Source: JAACFF01 sp963807975
Lineage (GTDB): Bacteria; Chloroflexota; Anaerolineae; Promineifilales; Promineifilaceae
Assembly (NCBI GenBank): GCA_963807975.1
Contig: CAWEDV010000005.1
Coordinates: 248,001-312,000, forward strand
Direction of reading: 5' to 3'
Length of the DNA: 64,000 nucleotides
The number at the start of each line of letters is the position of its first letter. The stretch's first letter is position 1. Shown one piece after another: positions 43,400 through 51,254 of this stretch. Position numbers and translations under genes: made by a program. Below the pieces are notes generated by a model. It was given only the letters and a program-made list of their open reading frames with translations, was not told the origin of the DNA and searched no databases.

Positions 43400-44395
43400 T
43401 TAACCGTAACGCTCAAATAGTTGGTCCACCGCGCTGTAAGGATCCATCTCTCGCCGCACCAAGGACATCACCAGATCTTCGCGCAGTGCTTCAGGAATGG
43501 CTTCCCTCATACGAGCCATAAAACGATCTTGCAGCAATTTTGTTAATTGTCTGCGACTGCGTTGTTTTTCACGTTCCGTCCATTCACCCGTCGCCAACAA
43601 GTATGCACGATGCGCACGGATCTGTTTCACCAGTTCCTCAACTCCTGTACCTTCATTTGCTATGGTTTGCACAACCGGAATTTGCCATCCTTTGCTCACT
43701 TCAAGTTCCACATTTTCTTTGGCCTCAACAAGCTGGCTATGATGTCCATAGTCATTTGGGCGTCCCATATGCACCATTGTCTCCAAAGCCTTCACTGCAC
43801 GCAGGGCCCCTGGGCGATCAGCCTTATTCACGACCAAAACATCGGCGATTTCCAGAATTCCCGCTTTGATAGTCTGTACCTCATCTCCCATACCTGGTGC
43901 TTCAATAACCAGAGTGCTATGGGCATTATTGGCAATATCTACCTCTGCTTGTCCAGCCCCCACCGTTTCCACCAATATCGTCTCAAATCGTGCCGCATCA
44001 AATACATTCACTACCGCTGCCGTGGCGCTGGCCAAGCCACCTAAATTACCACGTGAGGCCATGCTGCGAATGAAGATCCCTTGCTCGCCAAAGAGATCCT
44101 GCATCCTCACCCGATCTCCTAACAGCGCTCCTCCACTGAATGGGCTGCTGGGATCAACCGCAATGATCGCTACCCGTTCCCCTGATGCCGCAAATTGCTT
44201 GGCAATTTCGTTTACCAAGGTGCTCTTTCCGGCGCCAGGTGGGCCAGTAACGCCGACAATGTGCGCTCGACCACCGTCCTTATAGAGGGCCGCAATAGCT
44301 GCTGCCGCGGCAACATCACTGTTCTCAATCTGTGTGATGATCCGCGCAATTGCCCGAAAATTACCATTTCTTACTTTATCAAGAAGCTCATTCAC
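43400..44395 (-). CDS. meaB: Methylmalonyl-CoA mutase-associated GTPase MeaB
   Basis: A 331-residue G3E-family GTPase. Walker A is GVTGPPGAGKSTLVNEI (about 47-63); the switch region holds IDPSSPFSGGALLGDRVRM; ETVGAGQAEVDIA and VLVVNKADRPGA complete the G motifs. MeaB guards and reloads the B12 cofactor of methylmalonyl-CoA mutase. It overlaps the B12-binding subunit gene upstream by 8 bp, which agrees with that job. The large catalytic subunit is not in the window. Confidence 0.95.
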   Translation of the reverse strand: MNELLDKVRNGNFRAIARIITQIENSDVAAAAAIAALYKDGGRAHIVGVTGPPGAGKSTLVNEIAKQFAASGERVAIIAVDPSSPFSGGALLGDRVRMQDLFGEQGIFIRSMASRGNLGGLASATAAVVNVFDAARFETILVETVGAGQAEVDIANNAHSTLVIEAPGMGDEVQTIKAGILEIADVLVVNKADRPGALRAVKALETMVHMGRPNDYGHHSQLVEAKENVELEVSKGWQIPVVQTIANEGTGVEELVKQIRAHRAYLLATGEWTEREKQRSRRQLTKLLQDRFMARMREAIPEALREDLVMSLVRREMDPYSAVDQLFERYG

Positions 44396-44789
44396 GCTCG
44401 ACGATCTCCCAGACGGATCTGGAGATTTCTTCTAGACTGGATCCTGGACCAAATACGGCTGCAACGCCCATTTTCATCAGCGTATCTGCATCTTCTTCAG
44501 GGATAATTCCGCCCACAAAGACGGGAATATCTCCCATTTCGTTTTTTTTCAGCATATCCATAATCCGCGGCAAAAGTGTCATATGGGCTCCGGAAAGAAT
44601 GCTTAGGCCTACCCCATCCACATCCTCTTGCAGAGCAGCACTGACGATCATATCTGGCGTCTGTCTCAGCCCGGTATATATCACTTCCATTCCGGAATCT
44701 CGCAAAGCGCGGGCAATTACTTTTGCACCGCGATCATGACCGTCGAGACCAGGCTTGCCAATTAAAATACGCGGCTTTCGCCCTTCCAT
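44388..44789 (-). CDS. Methylmalonyl-CoA mutase C-terminal (cobalamin-binding) subunit
   Basis: A 133-residue stand-alone B12-binding domain. The DxHxxG cobalamin signature is in KPGLDGHDRGAKVIAR (His of DGHDRG is the lower axial ligand); VDGVGLSILSGAHMTLLP and VFVGGIIPEEDADTL are the SxL and GG motifs. It pairs with a separate catalytic subunit to isomerise methylmalonyl-CoA and succinyl-CoA. GGAGG lies 10 nt before the ATG. A TATAAT (minus strand, 44853-44848) in the 98-bp gap behind the Fur gene has no good -35 and may or may not be a promoter. Confidence 0.92.
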   Translation of the reverse strand: MEGRKPRILIGKPGLDGHDRGAKVIARALRDSGMEVIYTGLRQTPDMIVSAALQEDVDGVGLSILSGAHMTLLPRIMDMLKKNEMGDIPVFVGGIIPEEDADTLMKMGVAAVFGPGSSLEEISRSVWEIVERE

Positions 44790-44887
44790 ATCTCAGTTCC
44801 TCCAGAATGGGTTTCTATTGAAATTCGTCAGACTTCAAGCGCAGGTCATTATACAGTCTGTCCCAGTGAATTACGAGGAGCATGAAA

Positions 44888-45322
44888 CTACGATCGACAC
44901 TGTCCACACAAGCCAAAAAACTCCAACAAATGTCCCTGGACTTCAAAATCAAATTGTTGGCCGATCCGTTCCTGTGTGATTTTCTCTAGATCGCAATCAT
45001 CTACTTCGATGATCCGTGCGCATGAATTACATATCAGGTGATGGTGATGCCCACTTTCCATGATTACATACCGGGCCGCTCCTGTTCCTGGGTAAAACGG
45101 CCGTACCAATCCCAATCGACAAAACAAATCCAAAGTCCGGTAAACGGTCATTCGGCCCACGCCTGGATTGATTTCACGAACCAGATCGACCAGCTCATCC
45201 GCGCTGCAGTGCTGCCCACTATTAACCATCGTTTCCACGATCACGTGTCTCGCCGTGGTAAGACGATACCCTTCCGCTTCCAACGAATCTGTAAGAATCT
45301 TTGCCTGTTCTGTCATGGTCAT
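44888..45322 (-). CDS. Fur-family metal-responsive repressor (Zur/Fur type)
   Basis: About 144 residues. Winged-helix DNA-binding half: GYRLTTARHVIVETMV and GVGRMTVYRTLDLFCRLGLV. Metal-binding half: SGHHHHLICNSCARIIEVDDC, then FFGLCGQC. The two CxxC pairs (CNSC, CGQC) form a structural zinc site and the HHHH run the regulatory site. The nearest genes are a metal ABC importer, so autoregulated zinc or manganese control is likely. Which metal cannot be decided. An ATG at 45322 is preferred to a TTG at 45325. It is 23 bp downstream of the permease gene. Confidence 0.9.
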   Translation of the reverse strand: MTMTEQAKILTDSLEAEGYRLTTARHVIVETMVNSGQHCSADELVDLVREINPGVGRMTVYRTLDLFCRLGLVRPFYPGTGAARYVIMESGHHHHLICNSCARIIEVDDCDLEKITQERIGQQFDFEVQGHLLEFFGLCGQCRS

Positions 45323-45345
45323 CAAACTTTTCTCAAAACGCCCGT

Positions 45346-46179
45346 TTAAGCCCTATTCCAAACCACGCCCTTTTCGGGACCGAATAGGAATACGAGCAGG
45401 AAGATTGAGGTTGCTACCAATACCACGGCTGGCCCTGAAGCAACATCCAGATAGAACGAAGCATAAACGCCCGTAATACCCGCAATCGCTCCTATGAGCG
45501 CTGCCACACCCATCATTGTCGGCAGTCGATGAGTAACCAAAGATGCAGTAGCCGCGGGTGTAACAAACATCGCCAGCATCAACGCGATGCCCACAACCTG
45601 TAAGGACACCACAATCGTAACCGCGATGAGCACCAGCAGTAGATAGCGCAAGAAAGTAGTTGGCAGTCTTAGCGTTTCTGCAAGATCCATATCAAATGAA
45701 ATGACAAGAAACTCCTTGTAGAAGAGAAAAATCACCACCAGTACCAACAAGCCGAGCACCGCTGTGACAACCAAGTCCAAGGTCGAGACCCCAAGCAGAT
45801 TCCCAAACAAGAAATGTGCCAGATCAACCGTATAATTTCCGGTAGCCGAAATAAGTGCCACGCCAAGGGCGAAAAAACCGGCAAATACCACGCCAATCGC
45901 CGTATCTTCCTTAAGCATGCCCCGATCCGTCAGCACACCAATTCCTACCGCTGTGAGCACACCAAAGATCAGCGCCCCGACAGCCAGTGGCCAACCAATC
46001 AGAAACGCGATCACCACCCCAGGCAAAATAGTATGGGCAAGCGCATCCCCAAAAAATGCCATCCCACGCAGCACCACGTAGGTACCCAACACCGAACAGA
46101 CCACCCCTACGATGACCGCCGCTGTGAGCGAGCGCAGAATAAACGAATACTGTAAGGGTTCTAAAAGCGATTCCAACAT
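45346..46179 (-). CDS. Metal ABC transporter permease (ZnuB/MntB family)
   Basis: A 277-residue ABC-3 permease with about eight hydrophobic segments. Typical start MLESLLEPLQYSFILRSL then VLGTYVVLRGMAFFGDALAHTILPGVV, the conserved RGMAF-GDALAH region of zinc and manganese permeases. The frame goes to 46197, but ATG 46179 gives the family N-terminus. With the ATPase and an unlinked substrate-binding lipoprotein it would import Zn(II) or Mn(II). No solute-binding protein gene is present in this block. Confidence 0.92.
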   Translation of the reverse strand: MLESLLEPLQYSFILRSLTAAVIVGVVCSVLGTYVVLRGMAFFGDALAHTILPGVVIAFLIGWPLAVGALIFGVLTAVGIGVLTDRGMLKEDTAIGVVFAGFFALGVALISATGNYTVDLAHFLFGNLLGVSTLDLVVTAVLGLLVLVVIFLFYKEFLVISFDMDLAETLRLPTTFLRYLLLVLIAVTIVVSLQVVGIALMLAMFVTPAATASLVTHRLPTMMGVAALIGAIAGITGVYASFYLDVASGPAVVLVATSIFLLVFLFGPEKGVVWNRA

Positions 46180-46217
46180 AACCAATTTTCCATGCAAACG
46201 CTGATCAAAGCATAATG

Positions 46218-47081
46218 TCAGCCATGTTCTTCATCATTCCCACAGCATCCATCTGTCAGCAAAACACCCTCATCTCCCTCAAGCACATGTATTTGTCCCC
46301 CGTATGCCCGCACTAAATTATCAGAGGTAAGGACAACATCCGGCTGACCGAAAGCAACCAATCCCCGATTTAGTAGCATGACCTTGTCAAACTGCTCTCC
46401 AGCCAGATTAAGATCATGGGTAGCTACCAATACTGTGACGCCATCCTCCCTCACATTATCTAACACCGTAAACATCTTTTCTTGGCTCGGCATATCCAGA
46501 CCCGTCAAAGGCTCATCCAGCAGCAGTAGTTCAGCTTCTTGAGCCAATGCCCTCGCGATGAAGACTCGCTGCTGTTGTCCACCTGAAAGCTCACCTATCT
46601 GCCTTTTTGCCAGGTCCATGGCATTTACACGCTCTAGACTTTGCCCAACCACTTCCCAATCTTGCCGCCTCGGCCATTTGAACAAACCAATCTTGTCGAC
46701 GCGCCCCATCATGACCACATCCTCGACCGTTGCCGGGAACGACCAGTCAATCTGGTTGCGTTGTGGCACAAAAGCAATACAAATATGGTCGTCCGGCCCG
46801 TGACCGTATATCTTAACCTGCCCCTTGCTTGGCTTTATCCTGCCAACGATCAACTTCAACAGGGTAGACTTTCCGGCTCCATTCGGACCGACGATCGCCA
46901 CCCGTTCTCTCTCATTCACGATGCACGATACATCGACCAGAGCCAGATGCCGTCCTCGACCATTACCATTGCCATTGGAAGCCGTCACATAAGACACCGA
47001 CACGTCTCTCATTTCCAATGTCGCCTTATCCGTCCGGTGAATCACACCCCTCGGCGCCAATCGATTGACCATCTCAGTCAC
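46218..47081 (-). CDS. Metal ABC transporter ATP-binding protein (ZnuC/MntA family)
   Basis: A 287-residue ABC ATPase. Walker A GPNGAGKSTLLKLIVG (about 64-79), signature GELSGGQQQRVFIARALA, Walker B ELLLLDEPLTGLD, and the H-loop ATHD. Family-specific VPQRNQIDWSFPATVEDVVMMGR marks the Zn/Mn branch. A C-terminal tail DGCCGNDEEHG adds Cys and His. First gene of ATPase-permease-Fur. Its promoter and a perfect dyad are 57-100 bp upstream. Confidence 0.93.
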   Translation of the reverse strand: MTEMVNRLAPRGVIHRTDKATLEMRDVSVSYVTASNGNGNGRGRHLALVDVSCIVNERERVAIVGPNGAGKSTLLKLIVGRIKPSKGQVKIYGHGPDDHICIAFVPQRNQIDWSFPATVEDVVMMGRVDKIGLFKWPRRQDWEVVGQSLERVNAMDLAKRQIGELSGGQQQRVFIARALAQEAELLLLDEPLTGLDMPSQEKMFTVLDNVREDGVTVLVATHDLNLAGEQFDKVMLLNRGLVAFGQPDVVLTSDNLVRAYGGQIHVLEGDEGVLLTDGCCGNDEEHG

Positions 47082-47137
47082 TGCTTTACCTACTTTCTTC
47101 TAACTAAATGTATTGGCTTGCTAAATACGGTTTAATG

Positions 47138-47158
47138 ATACTTTGTACCACAAAGTAT
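47138..47158. promoter_or_regulatory. Perfect dyad operator at the metal importer promoter
   Basis: ATACTTTGT (47138-47146) and ACAAAGTAT (47150-47158) are perfectly inverted with a 3-bp spacer. It covers most of the -10 hexamer of the ATPase gene promoter (47159-47154) and extends past the expected start. A Fur-family repressor is encoded in the same operon. The half-site does not match the usual Zur or Fur box as I know them. Confidence 0.65.
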
Positions 47159-47181
47159 ATGACCCTGACCTATCATGTCAA
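47154..47181 (-). promoter_or_regulatory. Sigma70 promoter of the metal ABC importer operon
   Basis: Minus strand: TTGACA (47181-47176), 16-bp spacer, TATACT (47159-47154). Same hexamers and spacing as the metK promoter. The dyad at 47138-47158 overlaps the -10. It is 72 bp before the ATPase ATG. The remaining 47182-47316 of the 341-bp gap shows nothing recognisable. Confidence 0.75.
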
Positions 47182-47316
47182 GCGATCCTAATTGCCTATT
47201 CCTCGAAAAACAAACTTCACAAGTTCTTTCTCTCCCCCATTAAACGAGATCCCTCTACTAACCCATTGGCGCTCCCGGTCTTAACCCCTAACCTTGGATC
47301 CTTGCATCCATCCCTA

Positions 47317-47348
47317 TAAAAAAAGACCAGCCCTACGGACTGATCTTT
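47317..47348 (-). terminator. Intrinsic terminator after the copper-chaperone gene
   Basis: Minus strand: AAAGATCAG (47348-47340) pairs with CTGGTCTTT (47330-47322) allowing one G-U pair, loop 9 nt, with TTTTTTT (47324-47318) partly overlapping the stem. It lies 76 bp after the PCu(A)C stop and ends that transcript before the importer promoter. Confidence 0.75.
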
Positions 47349-47423
47349 CCTATAAATGAGTTGACTATGTCACCTCAATCACCAGGCGAAAACGACTAGA
47401 ATTTAACTGTCATCGTCCACTTA

Positions 47424-47897
47424 TTATTCCATATCCATTCCCCCCATTTCCGATTCCCGGATATCGACCTCAAAGTCCATTTCTCCGGCTTTGGCAAACT
47501 TGAGTGTCAGAGGAATTTTGTCCCCGATATTAAACTCGGCCTGTTTTTCAATACACATAACGTGCAGTCCCCCGACCTTTAACTCAACTGCTTCGCCTTT
47601 TGGAAGAGGGATTGTGCCACCAGGTACTTCACGCATACCCATCACGTCGTTCTCTTTCATGTACATTTCGTGCAGTTCAACCGTGCTACAGGCATCCGAG
47701 TTCGCCCCCAGCAGCTCATCATCCGCCCCACTGTTATTAGTAATATTCATGTAGAATGCCCCATTTTGCGCGACCTTCGGCGAATTTCGTCCCCAGACAT
47801 TCTCTACTTCGATCTCACCAGCGTCCCCTCCAGAGGCAGTACAGCCAACCGTGGCTAATACGATAAGTACAACCATTACCATCATTATTCGTTTCAT
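47424..47897 (-). CDS. PCu(A)C-family copper chaperone lipoprotein
   Basis: 157 residues. A lipoprotein signal peptide (KRIMMVMVVLIVLATVGC) ends in a lipobox, so it is anchored outside the membrane. The copper site is His/Met-rich: ELHEMYMKENDVMGMREV and LKVGGLHVMCIE, matching the H-x-x10-M-x21-H-x-M pattern of PCu(A)C (DUF461). Such proteins supply Cu(I) to the CuA or CuB centre of cytochrome oxidase. GGAAGGG precedes the ATG. Divergent from the DeoR-type regulator across 82 bp. Confidence 0.9.
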   Translation of the reverse strand: MKRIMMVMVVLIVLATVGCTASGGDAGEIEVENVWGRNSPKVAQNGAFYMNITNNSGADDELLGANSDACSTVELHEMYMKENDVMGMREVPGGTIPLPKGEAVELKVGGLHVMCIEKQAEFNIGDKIPLTLKFAKAGEMDFEVDIRESEMGGMDME

Positions 47898-47920
47898 TGT
47901 TTTTCCCTTCCAAAAATGTT

Positions 47921-47948
47921 ACATTATGTGATATTGTGTTATTTTCAA
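47921..47948 (-). promoter_or_regulatory. Candidate promoter of the PCu(A)C gene
   Basis: Minus strand: TTGAAA (47948-47943), 16-bp spacer, TAATGT (47926-47921), 24 bp before the ATG. An imperfect dyad (TTACATTAT ... ATTGTGTTA) lies across the spacer and -10, a possible regulator site; the match is only 6 of 9. Confidence 0.45.
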
Positions 47949-47979
47949 GATTTTATAACAGACTTTTGTTTCAAGCAAT

Positions 47980-48573
47980 ATGGAGATTCGCTCGATTATG
48001 ACCAAGAAATGCGTGCCTGCGGCACGTCACCAACAGATTTTAAATTGGCTTGATGAAGAAGGCTCGCTGAGTATAAAGGAATTGCAGAACCGGCTCGCCG
48101 TTTCGCACATGACAATACACCGAGATCTCGACCTACTCGCTGAACAAGGATTAATAAAAAAAGTCCGTGGCGGCGCGGTCGTAATACAGATTCAGGACGA
48201 GCAGCGGCTGGACAATCGTACTTGCGCCATGTGTGGCATGCATGTCACAAGGAGGTTGGAGTTTAAAGTAATACGCAAAGGAAAGATCCCCTTAACTGCC
48301 TGTTGTCCCCACTGTGGTCTTATGCTTGTCGCTGGCAGTTCGGATACAGACTCCGCATTAGCCCGAGATTACCTCTACGGCCATATGGTCAACGTGTACC
48401 AGGCTCACTATGTCGTCGCCTCTGATATCCACCTCTGCTGCGAACCCACAGTTCTCTGTTTTGCCAAAGCCGAGGATGCCGCCAAGTTTAGTCGCGGCTT
48501 TGGCGGCAAGGTAAGAAGTTTCCAGGAAGTTATCGCCCATTTAACGGACTCACATCACCCTGAACATCATTAA
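47980..48573 (+). CDS. DeoR-type HTH regulator fused to a NosL-like Cys-rich domain
   Basis: 197 residues. Residues about 12-65 are a DeoR-type winged helix (RHQQILNWLDEEGSLSIKEL, VSHMTIHRDLDLLAEQGLI, VRGGAVV). The sugar-phosphate domain of real DeoR proteins is absent. In its place is a domain with TCAMCGMHV, ACCPHCGLML, HLCCEP and AEDAAKFSRGFGGKV, which resembles NosL-type metal-binding proteins (the C-GM pair and the DA-F-GG end). It is divergent from a copper chaperone, so copper sensing is a natural guess. The start could also be ATG 47998 (MTKKC). Confidence 0.72.
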   Translation: MEIRSIMTKKCVPAARHQQILNWLDEEGSLSIKELQNRLAVSHMTIHRDLDLLAEQGLIKKVRGGAVVIQIQDEQRLDNRTCAMCGMHVTRRLEFKVIRKGKIPLTACCPHCGLMLVAGSSDTDSALARDYLYGHMVNVYQAHYVVASDIHLCCEPTVLCFAKAEDAAKFSRGFGGKVRSFQEVIAHLTDSHHPEHH

Positions 48574-48587
48574 TGGAGTAAATCAGG

Positions 48588-49283
48588 ATGCACAGACCTT
48601 TTCTGCTTAGCGCATTCATCGGCATTGCCCTGATTTTCATTGGCCTACTAATATACCTAGTGGGGCCCGGACCGTCGGACAATCTCCTCGGAGGTTTCCT
48701 GACCCCTGTTGTCGCCTTCGAATTCGCCACTAAGGACGAGCAAGTCACGCAGATCTTCGGACCCACGCAGTCCACCCAAAGTGAAGATATGATGCAAAAG
48801 ATGACCGACAGCACACAGCTCGATTTTCTATTTCTTATTCTCTATGGCTCATTTCTACTATCGTTCGCCCTGATTTGTACATCGATAACCCAAAGTCGCG
48901 GCTATTACTTCGCTGCAGGGCTTGCCATCCTTGCCCCCCTATTCGATATCTTGGAAAACATCCAGATGTTCTCCATAATGGAACAGATCGCCGCTGGCCA
49001 AACCCAATTTGAACTGGGCCTCATACATTTCTTTACCTGGGCCAAATGGGGATCTCTTGCCCTTGCCTTCGCCCTGCTGGTCCCCTTCTTTCAATCGACC
49101 GGAAATTTCGGCCGTTTCCTTTCTCTTTTTACTATAATAAATCTCGCTCTTGGCACCGCCGCCTACATCTGGCCCGGGCTTTTCAACGAAATCTTCGCCC
49201 TCACCACCGTGCTTATGTTCCTGCTCATGATCATCTTTTCCTTTACCTACAGGAGGCAGTACCAGGCCAATCCTCTCGCATAA
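48588..49283 (+). CDS. Membrane protein of unknown function
   Basis: 231 residues with about six hydrophobic segments (about 5-25, 80-100, 108-128, 150-170, 178-197, 203-222). The first external loop holds TKDEQVTQIFGPTQSTQSED. No family recognised and no polar active-site pattern. It begins 14 bp after the DeoR-NosL-like gene, with GGAG 9 nt before ATG, so both are probably one transcript. A membrane role in the same metal response is possible but only from context. Confidence 0.7.
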   Translation: MHRPFLLSAFIGIALIFIGLLIYLVGPGPSDNLLGGFLTPVVAFEFATKDEQVTQIFGPTQSTQSEDMMQKMTDSTQLDFLFLILYGSFLLSFALICTSITQSRGYYFAAGLAILAPLFDILENIQMFSIMEQIAAGQTQFELGLIHFFTWAKWGSLALAFALLVPFFQSTGNFGRFLSLFTIINLALGTAAYIWPGLFNEIFALTTVLMFLLMIIFSFTYRRQYQANPLA

Positions 49284-49386
49284 AAATGATCTCACACCCT
49301 TAATGTCAATCCGGCCCAGACGGGATTCCCTTTCCCGCACGCAAAGGTAGATACTTGACTCACCACTCGCCCCGCTTCCCCCAAAA

Positions 49387-49422
49387 TGTTATAATGCACT
49401 GCGTCATCATTCCATTGATGAC
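49387..49422 (+). promoter_or_regulatory. Extended -10 promoter with downstream dyad
   Basis: TGTTATAAT (49387-49395) is a full extended -10. Just after it, GTCATCA (49403-49409) and TGATGAC (49416-49422) are perfectly inverted with a 6-bp spacer, at the position of the expected transcription start: either an operator or a 5' hairpin. The gene start is 55 bp further on. Confidence 0.5.
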
Positions 49423-49476
49423 CATCAGTCAAAGGGCACCAGAAAGGGATGCCCTGCAAACTAAATGGAGATGCAC

Positions 49477-49866
49477 ATGCTGACAAAAGTATTCTACTTT
49501 GGAGTTGGTCTGGCTAGCCTCGTTTACGATAACTTTGACGAGTTAGCCCAAGTTGGCGAAGAACGATACAACCAATTTGTTCGCGCCAATCATCCGCCGG
49601 AGGAAACTATTGAGGTTGAATCCATCTTCCCTGATGAAGAAGTCCCAGTTGTTGCAAGCACCTCGCAGAGCGAATCCAAGCCCGATGATCTGACCGCCAT
49701 CAACGGCATAGGTCCCACATTTGCTAAACGGCTGCAGGATGCGGGTATCAAAAGCTATAAAGCCCTGGCCGGCGCCACCGCCGATCAGATTAAAGAAATC
49801 ACCGGCGTTGCTGAATGGCAGGCCGATCCACAAGATTGGATCACCCAGGCCGAAATGCAGGCATAA
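49477..49866 (+). CDS. Small protein with phasin-like N-terminus and helix-hairpin-helix domain
   Basis: 129 residues. The N-terminal 40 residues (MLTKVFYFGVGLASLVYDN, FDELAQVGEERYNQFVRAN) resemble the amphipathic start of granule-associated phasin-like proteins. An acidic linker follows. Residues about 70-115 form an HhH pair (LTAINGIGPTFAKRLQDAGI, SYKALAGATADQIKEITGV) of the kind found in ribosomal L21-fused or DUF4332-like proteins. I chose ATG 49477, with GGAG 6 nt upstream; ATGs at 49465 and 49471 have none. DNA or protein binding is possible; function unknown. Confidence 0.7.
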   Translation: MLTKVFYFGVGLASLVYDNFDELAQVGEERYNQFVRANHPPEETIEVESIFPDEEVPVVASTSQSESKPDDLTAINGIGPTFAKRLQDAGIKSYKALAGATADQIKEITGVAEWQADPQDWITQAEMQA

Positions 49867-49889
49867 GATTGGCCAATAATCACTGTTCC

Positions 49890-50366
49890 TTATGGAAATG
49901 CCGCTCGTTCGCCGCTAACCTGGCGTAGTATTTCCAGCTGGCCAACATGATACGTTTCATGCCAATGTTCGCCAGCTATCCGTTCGCCCACGGTTTGCTT
50001 TCGTTCCTCGTCGGCAATTTCTTGCAGCATATCAGAGGTCGCTGCCTCCAAACCCTCGACGATATTCACCTGTGATGCGTTCAGTACTTGCAGAAGTTTT
50101 CCTAACGGCACGGCCGTCTCCAAATCAACTGGTTCTGACCCACTCCGATACTTATCAGCTTCTGCTTTCTCAAACACCGGGGCTTTGCCAAGCAAACCCA
50201 ATACACGCTCACGACCCACCAGGATATGTCCCAGCACCCAATTGAACGTATTGGCCATGAACGGCGGTTCTGCCACGCTGTCCTCGTTTGATAAACCGTC
50301 TGCAAACTTTGCAATAAGCCAGCTCGTTGTCTTAAAAGATTCCACCAACGTCTTCTGGTGGCTCAT
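49890..50366 (-). CDS. DinB-family metal-binding four-helix protein
   Basis: 158 residues. The DinB triad of metal ligands is visible: His in FNWVLGHILVGRERV (about 49) and HETYHVGQLEIL (two His four residues apart, about 138 and 142). Such proteins are nickel/zinc-binding four-helix bundles, some acting as thiol-S-transferases for bacillithiol or mycothiol. The ORF extends to 50507, but ATG 50366 (MSHQKTLVES) has GGAGG 6-7 nt upstream and gives the usual length. Divergent from the SanA-like gene by 102 bp. Confidence 0.85.
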   Translation of the reverse strand: MSHQKTLVESFKTTSWLIAKFADGLSNEDSVAEPPFMANTFNWVLGHILVGRERVLGLLGKAPVFEKAEADKYRSGSEPVDLETAVPLGKLLQVLNASQVNIVEGLEAATSDMLQEIADEERKQTVGERIAGEHWHETYHVGQLEILRQVSGERAAFP

Positions 50367-50468
50367 AGAGCACCTCCATTGTGACTGCCCATCTGAATAC
50401 TGCCTAAGCAGATTGCACTCCAATGGGCATTTTGACCTTGCCAAAGCTATGATACTCGCTAGACACTC

Positions 50469-51173
50469 ATGATGAAAGAACAGATTTTCGATCACCTGCA
50501 GGAACATGAAAAACCACGCCCAATTCTCCAGCGTCGCCGAGGCCTTATCCTCATTTCCATCCTGCTCCTTTCGCTGGCGTCGGCCCCTCTACTTTGGCGC
50601 CGTGCCGTTCGCTCCTACTATGCAGCTCGGATTTACTCATCCTCCGAGACACCACAGGATCATGCGGCTATCGTGTTTGGCGCGGCCGTCTATGACAATG
50701 GTCGCTTAAGCACCATCCTGCGCGATCGCATGGAAACTGCAGTGGAACTTTATCATAGTGGCAAGGTGAACAAGATCCTGGTCAGCGGGGACAACAGCAA
50801 TGAGTTCTACAATGAACCCGGAGCAATGATGGCCTATGCCATCGAAAGAGGCGTTCCCAAGCAAGATGTCCAACCCGATTATGGTGGTAGAAGAACATAC
50901 GATACTTGCTTTCGCGCCCGGGAAGTGTTCCAACTGCAAAGCGCCATTCTTGTCACCCAGGAATTCCATTTGCCACGTGCCATATTCACCTGTCGCCGAC
51001 TCGGTGTCGACGCTGTTGGCGTCTCCGCTGACCTACGTCCTTACCGTGGACGCCGCTGGTATGAACTACGCGAAACAGCCGCCACTCTCGTTGCTCTCTG
51101 GGATGTAATCCGCCAAAATCCTCCAGCGATTCTTGGCGAGCCGATTCCTCTTCTGGCTCATCCATTGCTATAA
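50469..51173 (+). CDS. SanA/YdcF-family (DUF218) membrane-anchored protein
   Basis: 234 residues: a cytoplasmic N-terminus, one TM helix (about 25-43), then a DUF218 domain with AAIVFGAAVYDNGRLSTIL, ILVSGDNSNEFYNEPGAMM, and AILVTQEFHLPRAIFTCRRLG. The acidic and aromatic pattern (GD, E-AM, T-FH-PRA) matches SanA/ElyC, which affect peptidoglycan and envelope integrity. The biochemical activity is not established. The ATG at 50472 is equally possible. It precedes the OB-like protein gene by 81 bp. Confidence 0.85.
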   Translation: MMKEQIFDHLQEHEKPRPILQRRRGLILISILLLSLASAPLLWRRAVRSYYAARIYSSSETPQDHAAIVFGAAVYDNGRLSTILRDRMETAVELYHSGKVNKILVSGDNSNEFYNEPGAMMAYAIERGVPKQDVQPDYGGRRTYDTCFRAREVFQLQSAILVTQEFHLPRAIFTCRRLGVDAVGVSADLRPYRGRRWYELRETAATLVALWDVIRQNPPAILGEPIPLLAHPLL

Positions 51174-51254
51174 GGAATTGAGATCTAATCTTGCTAAGTT
51201 CGATGTTTGGCGGCACAATCTTTGGGTTACTTGGGTGAGGGGTATCAATCTGTC

